DNA of 64,000 nucleotides, taken from positions 62,001 through 126,000 of the forward strand of contig JBNKFV010000024.1 of the NCBI GenBank assembly GCA_050289485.1. Reading direction: 5' to 3'. Source of the stretch: JBNKFV01 sp050289485 (GTDB lineage: Bacteria; Pseudomonadota; Gammaproteobacteria; Pseudomonadales; Cellvibrionaceae). Shown in pieces: positions 1 to 9,762 of this stretch (position 1 is its first letter; every line of letters starts with the position of its first letter). The position numbers were made by a program, and so were the translations under genes. The notes beneath the pieces were generated by a model. It was not told the DNA's origin, searched no databases, and was given only the letters and a program-made list of their open reading frames with translations.

Positions 1-123
1 CAACAGAACGATATTCGAATTTGTGTCGATATTGCTCAATACGGGAGTATTAACTACACCTGCTGACTTTTTTCGAAAATAATACTTAATTAATTTTTGT
101 TTCACTTTTGCAAAAATACTCAT
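1..123 (-). CDS. Partial gene at the left edge, product not identified
   Basis: An open reading frame starts with ATG at 123 and runs off the window after 41 codons. A good ribosome binding site (GGAG, 7 nt before the ATG) precedes it, and it follows the glycosyltransferase gene by 24 bp, so it is very probably the next gene of the exopolysaccharide operon. The visible N-terminus is basic (MSIFAKVKQKL, then YYFRKK) and is followed by a stretch rich in Asn, Val and Ile. The stretch could begin a left-handed beta-helix acyltransferase, but this is a guess. Too little is present to assign a function. Confidence 0.6.
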   Translation of the reverse strand, partial: MSIFAKVKQKLIKYYFRKKSAGVVNTPVLSNIDTNSNIVLL

Positions 124-147
124 TCACATGCTCCATGGCGCATATAT

Positions 148-1353
148 TTATTTCGAAACAGTACGACCTAATACATCAAGTACTTTTCGTGCACACCAAT
201 CCCAATTAAACTGTTTTAGATACTCAGAATTTTCTTGTCTTGGATAATTACTGTGCAATACCTCTTCAAGACCTTTTTGAAGATCTTTTTTGTCATCCGG
301 CTTTACCCACACACCTAATTCAGGTTTTTGCAGGACAATTTCTTTTGCAGCACCCACATCGGTAGTTACCGCTGGACAACCGCAGGCTAATGCTTCAGTG
401 AGAACATTTGGGCTACCCTCACCACGGCTTGCCAAACAAAATACATCAGCAGCGTTATACCAAAAAGGCAGGCCATTATTAGGGACCTGCCCCACAAATA
501 TCACGTTGTTACTCAAACCAAGCTGCTTAACCTTGGCAAATAAAGCAGTGCGATAGTCGCCTTCTGCGCCTTGTGATCCGATGATGTAGAGCTTGGTGTT
601 TCGTAATTCTGGCGAAGCCAGCAAGTTGGGAAGCACATCGATAATAAGGTCAAAACCTTTCCGATGAATTAAGGAGCCTACGGCAATAATAATTTTTTCA
701 TGTTCGGAGAGGCCCAGTTTTTCCCTGCACGATTGCTTCGGCATATAGACAAAATTATCAGTATCAACCCCATTGCGGATTACCACGCTTTTTTCTGGGG
801 CTCCCGACGCTTGGTCACCGGCTATTTTTAACTCTTCGCTAAGCGCTACAATTTGATCGACTTCTTTCAATCCTGCTTCAACAATATCGGCTCGCTGATC
901 GTTGTCCTGCTTATGTAAAGCTTCTAAGCCTCTTAACGTTACGCAAGTTGGTACACCATAGATTTTGGCCAGCTTTATCCCTGCTGGTAAATCTGGAAAC
1001 GTCCAGTGCATATCAACAATGTCAAACTTAGTTTCATCAAACAACGTTTTAGCCACAGGTAAAATGGCCTTGTAATAGGCATCACCTTCGTAGCTTTTCA
1101 TGACTTTAGGAATAGATAAAAACCTTGGGTGATAAACTGTCAAACCCTGCAATTCATCCTTTTCAGGCAAATTACTGTAATGACGGTAACGTTTAAAAAA
1201 ACGATGCAGTGGTGACCACGGTATCGGATTAATCACCGTAATATCTGCGTATTGACTCATCGCCCTCAAACGGTTTAACACAAAAATACCGTGATTGGGT
1301 TGCTCACGGTTTGGAAACAGGTAGCTGATTGCCAGAATGCGAGGCCTGCTCAT
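148..1353 (-). CDS. GT4-family glycosyltransferase
   Basis: This predicted cytoplasmic glycosyltransferase transfers a sugar from a nucleotide donor to the growing exopolysaccharide unit; donor and acceptor are unknown. The C-terminal half has the GT4 pattern: GSLIHRKGFD opens the donor-binding domain, and EGSPNVLTEALACGCPAV carries the E-x7-E nucleotide-sugar motif. I chose the ATG at 1353 (MSRPRILAISYLFP), because it overlaps the upstream amidotransferase stop as ATGA and begins at the usual GT-B N-terminal strand. An in-frame start 18 codons earlier would lie inside the upstream gene. It is translationally coupled in the XrtA operon. Confidence 0.9.
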   Translation of the reverse strand: MSRPRILAISYLFPNREQPNHGIFVLNRLRAMSQYADITVINPIPWSPLHRFFKRYRHYSNLPEKDELQGLTVYHPRFLSIPKVMKSYEGDAYYKAILPVAKTLFDETKFDIVDMHWTFPDLPAGIKLAKIYGVPTCVTLRGLEALHKQDNDQRADIVEAGLKEVDQIVALSEELKIAGDQASGAPEKSVVIRNGVDTDNFVYMPKQSCREKLGLSEHEKIIIAVGSLIHRKGFDLIIDVLPNLLASPELRNTKLYIIGSQGAEGDYRTALFAKVKQLGLSNNVIFVGQVPNNGLPFWYNAADVFCLASRGEGSPNVLTEALACGCPAVTTDVGAAKEIVLQKPELGVWVKPDDKKDLQKGLEEVLHSNYPRQENSEYLKQFNWDWCARKVLDVLGRTVSK

Positions 1354-3242
1354 AGATATCCCTTTTTGCTCGCTTGCATCCATTCTTCCAATACAATCAA
1401 CTGCCACAACGCGCGGTGGTGGTCTACTTTACCGGCAATATGTTCGTCGAGAATTTTACTGATGGCTGCATTACCAAAGTAATCGGTAATTTGCGTGCTG
1501 GAAGAAGCCAGTGTATCGCGCGCATAGGTAGCGAGATCGCCCTGAAACATACGTTTTAACGGCGTGGGGAACCCCATTTTCTTGCGATAAATGATTTCGT
1601 TGGGCAGTATCCCTTCCATCATTTTCTTGAGGATGAATTTTCCCTCGCCATTTTGTATTTTGTATTTTGACGGAATGCTGCTGGCAAACTCTACCAACCG
1701 GTAGTCGAGAAATGGCACGCGTAGTTCCAGCGATGCAGCCATGCTCATGCGGTCGGCTTTAATCAACAGGTCGTCAACCAGCCAGGTTTTAGTATCAAAA
1801 TACAGCATGCGGCTGAGTGGATCTTTACCCTTGGTATGTTTAAACAAGTTTTCTAGAAAGCCAGCCAGCTGTTGCGAGGCAGACTCAGCGACCGTTTGTT
1901 GAAACTCGGGTTTGTACAGCAGTGATTTGTAGTAGGGATCGTAGGTGGAGATCCCCTTGTAACGCTGCTCCATTGGCTGGCTCGACAAACGAGCATATTT
2001 TGCCAGTTTGCTTTGTTCTGGCAGCAGTGCGCCGGCGATACTGCCAAGGCACTTGGCGCCGCTGGCACCCAGCATATTGCGGTAACGCTCGATGACCTGC
2101 ATGTAGCGGTAGAGGTCGTAACCACCAAAGATTTCGTCGGAGCCTTCACCCGATAGCACCACGGTAACGTCTTCTTTGGCCATTTGTGAAATAAACTGCA
2201 ATGAAATGGCCGCTGATTCGGTAACGGGCTCGTCCATCAGATACGAGAAGTTGGGAATAAATCCTTTGAATTGGTCAGCGGTGATAAACAGCTCGTGGTG
2301 GTCGGTACCGAATTTTTTTGCCACCATTTGTGCGTAATAGGTTTCGTTATAGTCTTTACCAAAGTCGTAGGCCACAGAAAAGGTTTTTAGCCGTTCGGTG
2401 GCACGCTGGGCAAGTAAACCTACCACGGCACTGGAATCGATACCGCCACTGAGAAAAATACCCAACGGCACATCACTGCGCAAACGCAGGTCGATAGCAC
2501 TGTTTAGCAAGCGCTTACTTTCTTCGAGGTAGTAGTCGAAACCTTTGTCTTCGGTGTTGTTAAAGTGTAAATCCCAATATTGTGTGATATTGAGCTGGCC
2601 ATCTTTTAACACACCGCAGTGACCGGGCAGTAATCGCACAATGCCTTTTTCAAGTGTTTGTTCACCGGGAATGTAGCCAAAGCCCATAAAGGCATCGATA
2701 AGTTCAACCTGTATATCACAGCGTTTTGGCAATGCTGGGCGAATAGCTTTTACTTCTGAGGCGAAGGTGAAGTCGCCATTGTCGCCCAAGTGATAATAAA
2801 ACGGTTTAATACCCAGACGGTCGCGAGCGATAAACAGCTGCTGTTTTTGGGCATCCCAAATGGCAATGGCAAACATGCCATTAAAGTGCGATACGCAGTC
2901 TTCGCCGTAGGCGTGGTAGGCTTTGAGAATCACTTCAGTGTCGGTGCCAGTGTGGAACTCGTACCCTTTTTTAACCAGTTCCGCACGAATTTCTACATAG
3001 TTGAAGACTTCGCCATTAAAGGCGATAACGTTACCGCAGGCATTATCAACCATAGGTTGATGCCCGGAAGGCGTGGGATCGAGAATACTCAGGCGGCGAT
3101 GGCCCAGCCCTACACCCGCCGAGTGGTCGAACCAGCTGCCTGCGTCATCCGGCCCGCGGTACACAAAGCTGTCACGCATGGTGTGAAGCAAATGTTCATC
3201 AATAGCGCCTGCGTTGCGCTTAATACCCACAATACCGCACAT
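1350..3242 (-). CDS. asnB: Asparagine-synthetase-type amidotransferase (first of two)
   Basis: This is a class II glutamine amidotransferase of the asparagine synthase (glutamine-hydrolysing) family, 630 residues. MCGIVGIK supplies the N-terminal nucleophile Cys after Met removal, followed by RGPDDAG, HRRLSI and FNGEVFNY of the glutaminase domain (about 1-210). The synthetase domain has the PP-loop LSGGIDSS near residue 265. In exosortase A loci such proteins are thought to amidate a sugar acid or peptide of the exopolysaccharide rather than make free asparagine; the substrate is not established. It lies 35 bp after a second paralogue and overlaps the next glycosyltransferase by 4 nt. The asnB symbol reflects the family only. 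Confidence 0.88.
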   Translation of the reverse strand: MCGIVGIKRNAGAIDEHLLHTMRDSFVYRGPDDAGSWFDHSAGVGLGHRRLSILDPTPSGHQPMVDNACGNVIAFNGEVFNYVEIRAELVKKGYEFHTGTDTEVILKAYHAYGEDCVSHFNGMFAIAIWDAQKQQLFIARDRLGIKPFYYHLGDNGDFTFASEVKAIRPALPKRCDIQVELIDAFMGFGYIPGEQTLEKGIVRLLPGHCGVLKDGQLNITQYWDLHFNNTEDKGFDYYLEESKRLLNSAIDLRLRSDVPLGIFLSGGIDSSAVVGLLAQRATERLKTFSVAYDFGKDYNETYYAQMVAKKFGTDHHELFITADQFKGFIPNFSYLMDEPVTESAAISLQFISQMAKEDVTVVLSGEGSDEIFGGYDLYRYMQVIERYRNMLGASGAKCLGSIAGALLPEQSKLAKYARLSSQPMEQRYKGISTYDPYYKSLLYKPEFQQTVAESASQQLAGFLENLFKHTKGKDPLSRMLYFDTKTWLVDDLLIKADRMSMAASLELRVPFLDYRLVEFASSIPSKYKIQNGEGKFILKKMMEGILPNEIIYRKKMGFPTPLKRMFQGDLATYARDTLASSSTQITDYFGNAAISKILDEHIAGKVDHHRALWQLIVLEEWMQASKKGYL

Positions 3243-3277
3243 AGTCTATGAATCCGTTACGTTGTAGCCTAGCTGGC

Positions 3278-5158
3278 TCAGTTTTTTGATTGACGGGAGA
3301 AAGTTGCGTACCACAACTCAAAGCAGAGAACTGCCCAACAGCGGTCGGCAATACCAACGTGGCCTCGCCCCTGCCGCAGACTTCCCCACAAGTCTGCCAC
3401 GGCCTTTTGATTAAACAGGCCACTGCGTTGGGTATTGGGCGATAGCAGTAAATCGCCGGCAAGCTCATTGAGATCGTTAAGTAGCCACTGGGCAACCGGT
3501 GCAGAAAATCCATGCTTTTTCCGATCCATCAGCGCGGCGGGCACAATATCCCGTACGCTGTTTTTCAGCACGCATTTTCGTCGTTCGCCTTGCAAATGAA
3601 AACCCGTTGGCAGATTAGCGGCATATTCTACAACCTTATGGTCAAGTAGTGGCACTCTCACCTCTAAACCATGGGCCATACTGGTTTTGTCAATTTTCAT
3701 GAGAATGTCTTCTACCATATAGCTTTGCATATCAACCAGCTGTGCCGCTTTAACCCGATCGACGCCGGGCCACTGGCTGTGGCTATCTTGGTAGTACTGT
3801 TCAAGCCTGCCGTCAGCTGCCGGCGCGTCTGTGAGCAGTGTTTGCAGTTCCGCCTCGGTAAAAAATGTGCGCAAATTGTAATGTTGGCGCCAGCCGGGCT
3901 CGCCCAGATTGTTCAAAAAGGTGGTTCCCCGCAAGGTTTGCGGCAAGATTGACGCAAACGCTTTGCCCAGCCCCTTCATAGCGGATGACGGCAGCCATTG
4001 GTCAATCTGCTGCAGGCGGGCAAGTTCGGAATACCAGTTGTATCCGCAAAACAGCTCGTCGCCGCCGTCGCCAGAAAGACTCACTTTAACCCGTTCGCGT
4101 GTTGCTTTACTGAGATAATAAGAGGGTACGGCAGAAGCATCGGCAAAGGGTTCATCGAGATGCCAGAGTATGGTGCTCAAGTCGCCAGCCAAATCCATGC
4201 CCACAGGGCTTTCAGCGTGCTGGGTCTGGAAGAGTTCTGCCACCTGCCGAGCATAGATACTTTCGTCGTGGTCGAGCTGATCAAATACCGCTGTATGGGT
4301 TTTGATGGGCCCGGCACCCACCTGGCTCATCAGGCCAACAACGGCACTGGAATCTGCACCACCGCTAAGAAAGGCCCCCAGCGAGACGTCACTGATCATA
4401 TGCAGCGCAACTGCCTCTTCGAGCAATTCGCGCAGGGCCTCGGCTGCTTCCTGCTGAGTACAAATAACCGGCTGCATCGGTAGTTGCCAATAGCGGGTAA
4501 GGTTCAAGTGCCCGTTTTCAAGCCTCAGGCTGTGCCCGGCAGGCAGTTTCGCAATATGTTTGAATACAGTCTTGGGCGCCGTGATGTACTGCAACTGCAG
4601 GTATTCAGCCACGGCTTGGCTGTCGATGTCTGCACGTACATCCGGGTGCTGCAAGATGGCTTTAATTTCTGAGGCAAATACCAGCGTGTGGCCGTTCCAG
4701 TAATAGTAGAAGGGCTTAATACCTAAGCGATCACGGCCACAAAATAGCGTTTGAGTGACACTATCCCAAATGGCAAACGCAAACATACCCCGCAGGTGTT
4801 GCAGGCACTGCTCGCCCCACTCCATGTACGCATGCAGAATAACTTCTGTGTCGGAATCGGTAGCGAAATGATGGCCGCACTGCTGTAGTTGTCGACGTAG
4901 CGCTTTGTAATTGTAGATTTCGCCGTTAAACACGATCCAATAGCGCTGGGTTGCATCGGCCAATGGCTGATGCCCACCACTAAGGTCGATAATACTGAGG
5001 CGCTGATGCCCAAAGCCCACACCATGAGTGGTATCGATATAGCGGCCAGAATCGTCCGGGCCACGATGGCGAAGTGCGGTGCTCATCGCACTGACGATGC
5101 CTGTTAGCGCGCCCTCTTCCCGGGCATTGCCGCTGATAAATCCGCAAATTCCACACAT
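3278..5158 (-). CDS. asnB: Asparagine-synthetase-type amidotransferase (second of two)
   Basis: This second amidotransferase, 626 residues, is only partly similar to its neighbour. The N-terminal MCGICGF gives the catalytic Cys, with RHRGPDDSG, GHQRLSIIDLSGGHQPL and FNGEIYNY as the glutaminase domain. LSGGADSS is the ATP pyrophosphatase P-loop, and DIKTSM-like and LEVRVPLLDH segments follow as usual in the family. It appears complete and catalytically competent. Tandem amidotransferases in an exosortase A locus suggest two distinct amidation targets or a heteromeric enzyme (inference). A 133-bp gap separates it from the upstream deacetylase gene, the largest gap in this operon, so an internal promoter is possible. 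Confidence 0.88.
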   Translation of the reverse strand: MCGICGFISGNAREEGALTGIVSAMSTALRHRGPDDSGRYIDTTHGVGFGHQRLSIIDLSGGHQPLADATQRYWIVFNGEIYNYKALRRQLQQCGHHFATDSDTEVILHAYMEWGEQCLQHLRGMFAFAIWDSVTQTLFCGRDRLGIKPFYYYWNGHTLVFASEIKAILQHPDVRADIDSQAVAEYLQLQYITAPKTVFKHIAKLPAGHSLRLENGHLNLTRYWQLPMQPVICTQQEAAEALRELLEEAVALHMISDVSLGAFLSGGADSSAVVGLMSQVGAGPIKTHTAVFDQLDHDESIYARQVAELFQTQHAESPVGMDLAGDLSTILWHLDEPFADASAVPSYYLSKATRERVKVSLSGDGGDELFCGYNWYSELARLQQIDQWLPSSAMKGLGKAFASILPQTLRGTTFLNNLGEPGWRQHYNLRTFFTEAELQTLLTDAPAADGRLEQYYQDSHSQWPGVDRVKAAQLVDMQSYMVEDILMKIDKTSMAHGLEVRVPLLDHKVVEYAANLPTGFHLQGERRKCVLKNSVRDIVPAALMDRKKHGFSAPVAQWLLNDLNELAGDLLLSPNTQRSGLFNQKAVADLWGSLRQGRGHVGIADRCWAVLCFELWYATFSRQSKN

Positions 5159-5291
5159 AGTTGGTTGTTATCCGTAATGGCACCCTGCCACCGGCAGACT
5201 CACCACGCGGGAGCCAAAGCTCCTTTATATCCCAGTTATATGTCGTCTGTACGACCGCAGCCACCGGCTGCAAACGACAATATGCAATTTG

Positions 5292-6242
5292 TTAACAGCG
5301 CCAGAGGTTTACACAAAGCTCTGCGAGAAAACCCGGCTTGTTGCGCCGCCAGGGGGTAAACCGCTTCAGGTTGAAACGCTCGGAAATATCATGGCTGCAA
5401 CCAATATTAGTGGTCACAGCATAACGATAACCCGCCGCTTCTACCATGCGAATATGGTCGTCGGTCAGATCAACCGGATATAAGCCATTCGGGTAGGCAA
5501 AACCCTGAATATCCGCACCAGTTGCCTGCGCCAGCTGCTGTTTGCTGCCCGCAATTTCAGTTTCTGCTATGGCAGCTGGCACGCGGCTCAAAATAACATG
5601 GCTGATGCTATGGGCGCCAATATCCATACCCGCTTTTTGCAGCGTAGCGATGTCGCCAGGGTTCATCATCAAATCAGGTAGTGCCGGGCGCCCCAAATCA
5701 TCAATCAGTTGTGCCAGGCAGGCATCGGCCTCAGCCTGCGGATACTGTTTGATCAGCTCCGGGGCTTCAACTGCAAAGGTCGCTTTTTCTGCCTCGGTAG
5801 TCAGGGGATAAGTGTGCTCCAGCAAGGTGACCTTTTGCCGGATGGTAGCGCGAATAGCTTCGGTAAGAAAATCCCACTTTGGCAGTGTGCTGAGATAGTC
5901 GCAGGTAATGAAAAAAGAGGCGCTTACACCGTGCTTTTGCAATACCGGTAAGGCATTGGTAGCGTTGTCTTTGTAGCCATCGTCAAAGGTAATGGCCAGC
6001 GCGCGCGCAGGCAGCGTGTTGCTTTGCAGGGCAGCCACGGCATCCGGCAACGACATCACCCGAAAATGGCGGTTTACCCAGCCTATTTGTTGATCAAATT
6101 GCTGACGCGTCACCATATCTGCCCGCAAAGGGTCGTGGTTATCTAGCACCCGGTGATAAATCAGTACGGTTAAGCGGGGTTTGCGCCAATGCCGCCACGC
6201 AAACACACGAACCAGTACACTAAACACCAGATCCCAAAACAT
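5292..6242 (-). CDS. Polysaccharide deacetylase (NodB/CE4 family)
   Basis: This is a 316-residue CE4 esterase-like enzyme predicted to remove N- or O-acetyl groups from the exopolysaccharide or its lipid-linked precursor. LIYHRVL opens the fold; TFDDGY provides the metal-binding and base Asp pair, and GAHSISH supplies the two metal His residues, so the active site looks intact. The N-terminus is hydrophobic (FWDLVFSVLVRVFAW), compatible with a membrane anchor. It starts 5 bp after the stop of the upstream glycosyltransferase, in the same operon. It differs from the second deacetylase at 17936, which belongs to the XrtA-specific subfamily. Confidence 0.9.
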   Translation of the reverse strand: MFWDLVFSVLVRVFAWRHWRKPRLTVLIYHRVLDNHDPLRADMVTRQQFDQQIGWVNRHFRVMSLPDAVAALQSNTLPARALAITFDDGYKDNATNALPVLQKHGVSASFFITCDYLSTLPKWDFLTEAIRATIRQKVTLLEHTYPLTTEAEKATFAVEAPELIKQYPQAEADACLAQLIDDLGRPALPDLMMNPGDIATLQKAGMDIGAHSISHVILSRVPAAIAETEIAGSKQQLAQATGADIQGFAYPNGLYPVDLTDDHIRMVEAAGYRYAVTTNIGCSHDISERFNLKRFTPWRRNKPGFLAELCVNLWRC

Positions 6243-6247
6243 GCAGG

Positions 6248-7387
6248 TTAGCCTTTGCCCAAGGCAGCGCTAGCCAATGCAACAACACGCTCGGCATTCG
6301 ACTGCCAGGTAAAATGCCGTTCATCGATACTGGCGCGGGCCTGCGCACGCAACGGTTCCAGCTCATCAAAATGCTGAATGGCATAAAACAGTTTTTCTTG
6401 AAAATCGTCACTGCTGTCTGGCTCAAACAGCAGGGCACTTTGTTCATCAACAATTTCACAAATATTGGGTGAACGGGGCGCAATAATCAGGCTGCCTGCA
6501 GCCAGATATTCAAACAGTTTGAGGGGCGATGCGTAAGGGGTTACCGCTGGCTGCAAGGCAATATCAAACCCAGCCACGTAGTCGAATACCTCAGCACGCG
6601 ACTTCAATCCGGTAAATTCCACCTTGTCTGCTACATCCAGTTGCTCCGCAATCGCTTCAAGCTCTGGCCGCACGTCTCCGTCGCCAACACAAACCAAACG
6701 CACATTCAACGAGGGGAATTTGGCCACAGCCTCAATAGCCAGCTCGAGCTTGTGCCACGGGTGAATAAAACCTACGAATCCAATAGTAATGGTGCCATCG
6801 TTTCGGCGTTGCTTGGCCGCAAACACGGTCTCTAGCAGGTTCGCGTTAATGCCATTCTGAATAACCTCGATATTTTCGGGTTTTACGCCGCCCTCTTCCA
6901 CAATATCGGCTAATACCTGAGTAACCGGCAGTGCTTTCGTGGCCCCCCGCCAGGTAAAACGCTCGATACAGCGAGCCAGGCCAACCAATTCCAAGCCACT
7001 GTATTTTGCTCGTTCGTCGACCAACGGGGCATTGATTTCCAATAAAATAGGTAAACGAAACAGTTTGGCAACCACCACGCCCATTGGCTGATACAATTGA
7101 TAACGTTCGTATATGAAATCGGGCTTTTCGCGCAAAATAGCGCGAATTAGCTTGAATGCAATGATTAAACTATAACCAAGCTCTAACAGCTCATAAATTG
7201 ATTTGGGCAACTTCTTTTTCAGTTTGGCGGCTACACCACCCTCATTCCCAAACTCCGCCTTTTGGGTAAATGCTGGAGCAACCCACACCAGCTCGTGCTC
7301 TTGTTCGAGCATGGCATTAGTGAGCTCTTCAACGTGAACATACTGGCCGTCTTTCGAGGCAATACGGTGGTGATACAGAATCTTCAT
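6248..7387 (-). CDS. GT4-family glycosyltransferase
   Basis: This 379-residue GT-B glycosyltransferase has an N-terminal strand MKILYHHRIASKDGQYVH, with a glycine-containing loop expected to shape the acceptor pocket. Later segments include VIQNGIN, IGFVGFIHPWHKLE at the donor-domain entrance, and YASPLKLFEYLAAGSLIIAP in place of the E-x7-E region. It probably adds one sugar to the repeat unit on the cytoplasmic face. It lies between the GT2 gene and the deacetylase with gaps of 26 bp and 5 bp. Sugar specificity cannot be read from the sequence. Confidence 0.88.
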   Translation of the reverse strand: MKILYHHRIASKDGQYVHVEELTNAMLEQEHELVWVAPAFTQKAEFGNEGGVAAKLKKKLPKSIYELLELGYSLIIAFKLIRAILREKPDFIYERYQLYQPMGVVVAKLFRLPILLEINAPLVDERAKYSGLELVGLARCIERFTWRGATKALPVTQVLADIVEEGGVKPENIEVIQNGINANLLETVFAAKQRRNDGTITIGFVGFIHPWHKLELAIEAVAKFPSLNVRLVCVGDGDVRPELEAIAEQLDVADKVEFTGLKSRAEVFDYVAGFDIALQPAVTPYASPLKLFEYLAAGSLIIAPRSPNICEIVDEQSALLFEPDSSDDFQEKLFYAIQHFDELEPLRAQARASIDERHFTWQSNAERVVALASAALGKG

Positions 7388-7413
7388 AGAATCAGTTTAT
7401 CCAAGTACCAGAT

Positions 7414-8226
7414 TTAGTGGGCTGCAGATAAGGCCTTACGGCGAAAGCGCTTGCCAGAAAAAAAGTATTTATGCTTCCAAAACAAATAGAACAGCCCTTT
7501 GGCGTGCGACAAGGTAAACCAGTTAATGCGAAAACCTTTGGGCCGGGAAATTTCCTGCGCGTCGTGAATCACGCTAACGTCAGGCACGTAATCGATGGTA
7601 TAGCCCGCCTTCCATACACGAATGCAGTAATCCACATCTTCTGGCGAGTAAAAAATTCTTTCATCAAGCAAGCCAACTTTATCCATTACGCTACGCGGAA
7701 ACATCCAAAAAGCGCTAATAGCATAATCAACGCAGGTAACCCCTGCGTTTTCGGCAGGGTCTTTTTCCATCTTTTTCAAAAAGAAAAAACGCTGCAGTTT
7801 GCGTACAAACGTAGGAAAGGAGTCGGTGCTCAACTGAAAGCGGCCATCAGGATACGTCAGTTTCGGCACAGCCATACCGCAACCAGCGTGGTTATCCAGA
7901 TAAGCAGAGAGCTGACTTAACGCCTCACTATTTACATAGGCATCAGAGTCCAGCACCACGATATGCCGCCCGGTTGCATTCGCCAGGCCCTGATTTCGAG
8001 AAAACGTGGTGCCTGTGTTGTGGTCAAACCGAATCAGATGGATATTGGCATTGAGCGCTGCTTTGATGCTCTCAACGATATCGGGCGAGCCGTCGCGCGA
8101 GCCGTTGTCGATGACAAAAATTTCGTATTGCTTACCTGCGTGTTCACATGCACTTACAAAGTCACGCAAACACCGCTCGATGTAGCGAGACGAGTTATAG
8201 GTAAGAATAACGGCCGATATATCCAT
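7414..8226 (-). CDS. GT2-family glycosyltransferase
   Basis: This GT-A-fold glycosyltransferase (about 270 residues) has ISAVILTYNS at the N-terminus, VIDNGSRDGS, and the metal-binding VLDSDAYV motif near residue 95. SPEDVDYC near residue 190 supplies the catalytic-base ED motif. It resembles rhamnosyltransferase-like GT2 enzymes. I took the ATG at 8226 as the start. A TTG four codons upstream (8238) overlaps the end of the exosortase gene and cannot be excluded, because neither start has an ideally spaced ribosome binding site. It is co-transcribed with xrtA. Confidence 0.88.
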   Translation of the reverse strand: MDISAVILTYNSSRYIERCLRDFVSACEHAGKQYEIFVIDNGSRDGSPDIVESIKAALNANIHLIRFDHNTGTTFSRNQGLANATGRHIVVLDSDAYVNSEALSQLSAYLDNHAGCGMAVPKLTYPDGRFQLSTDSFPTFVRKLQRFFFLKKMEKDPAENAGVTCVDYAISAFWMFPRSVMDKVGLLDERIFYSPEDVDYCIRVWKAGYTIDYVPDVSVIHDAQEISRPKGFRINWFTLSHAKGLFYLFWKHKYFFSGKRFRRKALSAAH

Positions 8227-8230
8227 GTAA

Positions 8231-9736
8231 TTAATCAAACCTTAAAGTAACGTTATCAATGCGCTCAACGAGGCTTTCTGTTTTAGCCATAAAAGAACCA
8301 TAACGAGTTTCACCATAGGGGCTGTAGACATCTGACAACATGATTACAGCAGTAGGAAGCTGACGCCCTATCAACTTGGAGAGTGCTTGTCTGAGCTTAA
8401 CTTGTACAGCACTGGCACCTTCATAGCCTGGCATCTTATACCAATAAAGAATTGCCCGGTGCTCACCACTTGGAGCCCGCAAGTCTATTACCGACGCATC
8501 GATTTCTCCATTTGCAGTATCTAATCGAACCACAGATTGGGAGTCCTTGGTCCAAATATCTGGATGGTAGAAACGATTGTTAAAAGAGATTGCTTCACTA
8601 TGGTCATCGTCAGAACGATAAGCTGCAACATATACTTGTATGCCGGTTTGAGGATCTTTACCAAACATACTGGTATCTTCACCGTAAAACTCTGGCTTCC
8701 AGGCAGGCAAACTAACCACTGGGTATTGAAGTTGTAACAAGTGTTTATCGAGCAACTCACCATTAACTTCATCAGCATTATCTATGAGCACCTTCCAACC
8801 TAAAACCAAACCTATTGGTAAAACAATCCATACAGGCACGGCAAAACCGGCTCTCTCGCCATCTTGCTGCTGAGGCGCTACCCCAGGTGGATCGGCCCAA
8901 AAATTCCCTAGCCAAATTAAAATCAGCAAAACGACAGCAAAAAATACCCAACCGTACACCAGGTGATCTGCACTGGCTGCATATTCCATCCCTATTTTTT
9001 CGCCGACCAAAATAGTGCCAAAAACTCGAATTCCATTGGCCAAAATAGGAAATAATGTAGAAACAATGACAAACAGTACTCGCTTGGTAAGACTACGATA
9101 TGAAATGTAGGCATAAAAATAGCCGAAACACACCGAAGCAATAAAAAATCTAACACCGGAGCAGGCCTCTGCCACCTCAAACTTTCCGTTTGGGACATCG
9201 ATATAAAGCCCTGATCGAAATACAGGAATATCCACAGCCTTTAGCATGAATACCGCAAAGTCTGCGGTTATCTCTTGAAATGGTGCAATTAATTCACTAC
9301 CAAAGGGCACAGCAAAAACAACAAAGGTCAAAGGGAACCAGAGTTTGGCTGCATTTCGCCTACCAACCACTATCCAAATCAAGATCGACGGAAAGAGAAA
9401 AGCCGCGAAATGTACAAACAGCTGGATACTGGCCGCATACCCTACAGCCCATAGAACGATGAGCCCGGCAAGCGCTGTGAGGGCCAAAAGATCAGTAGTT
9501 ACTGGAAAGCGATTAAGCGAGGGCAATACTTTATAGCCAAAATAAAGAGATGCCGGAATAACAAAAAAACAATGGTTAAACGTAGTATCAGTGTACCAGA
9601 GGTAAACAGCGCTAGTGATAGCGCCCCAAAAAGCAACCAGCCAAAGGCACCCAGCAATGATAGCAATACCGATAAACTGTAAGTGGGAAGGGCCCTGCTT
9701 CTCAGTTATGCTTGAAAATATATGTTGGTTTTTCAC
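8231..9736 (-). CDS. xrtA: Exosortase A fused to an EpsI domain
   Basis: This polytopic inner-membrane transpeptidase-like enzyme (501 residues) is predicted to cleave the C-terminal PEP-CTERM signal of secreted proteins. From the GTG start at 9736, the catalytic Cys lies in ACSGVRFF (about residue 192), the Arg in ANGIRVFG (about 237) and the His in ADHLVYGW (about 258), matching the exosortase triad. About eight hydrophobic segments fill the first 320 residues. The rest is a soluble EpsI-like domain (LPAWKPEFYGED). I chose the GTG because GGGAG sits just upstream; a longer ATG frame (9814) would overlap the previous gene by 52 bp. Its neighbours are the full XrtA exopolysaccharide set. Confidence 0.93.
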   Translation of the reverse strand: MKNQHIFSSITEKQGPSHLQFIGIAIIAGCLWLVAFWGAITSAVYLWYTDTTFNHCFFVIPASLYFGYKVLPSLNRFPVTTDLLALTALAGLIVLWAVGYAASIQLFVHFAAFLFPSILIWIVVGRRNAAKLWFPLTFVVFAVPFGSELIAPFQEITADFAVFMLKAVDIPVFRSGLYIDVPNGKFEVAEACSGVRFFIASVCFGYFYAYISYRSLTKRVLFVIVSTLFPILANGIRVFGTILVGEKIGMEYAASADHLVYGWVFFAVVLLILIWLGNFWADPPGVAPQQQDGERAGFAVPVWIVLPIGLVLGWKVLIDNADEVNGELLDKHLLQLQYPVVSLPAWKPEFYGEDTSMFGKDPQTGIQVYVAAYRSDDDHSEAISFNNRFYHPDIWTKDSQSVVRLDTANGEIDASVIDLRAPSGEHRAILYWYKMPGYEGASAVQVKLRQALSKLIGRQLPTAVIMLSDVYSPYGETRYGSFMAKTESLVERIDNVTLRFD

Positions 9737-9762
9737 GGTACTCCCTATCGGCTTTGGAGCCC

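Noticed and set aside
2790..3251. 153-codon plus-strand frame inside the first amidotransferase gene, and similar long antisense frames at 3998, 7471 and 47298
   Set aside because: Each lies fully antisense to a gene with recognised motifs and has no family features; long shadow frames are expected here.
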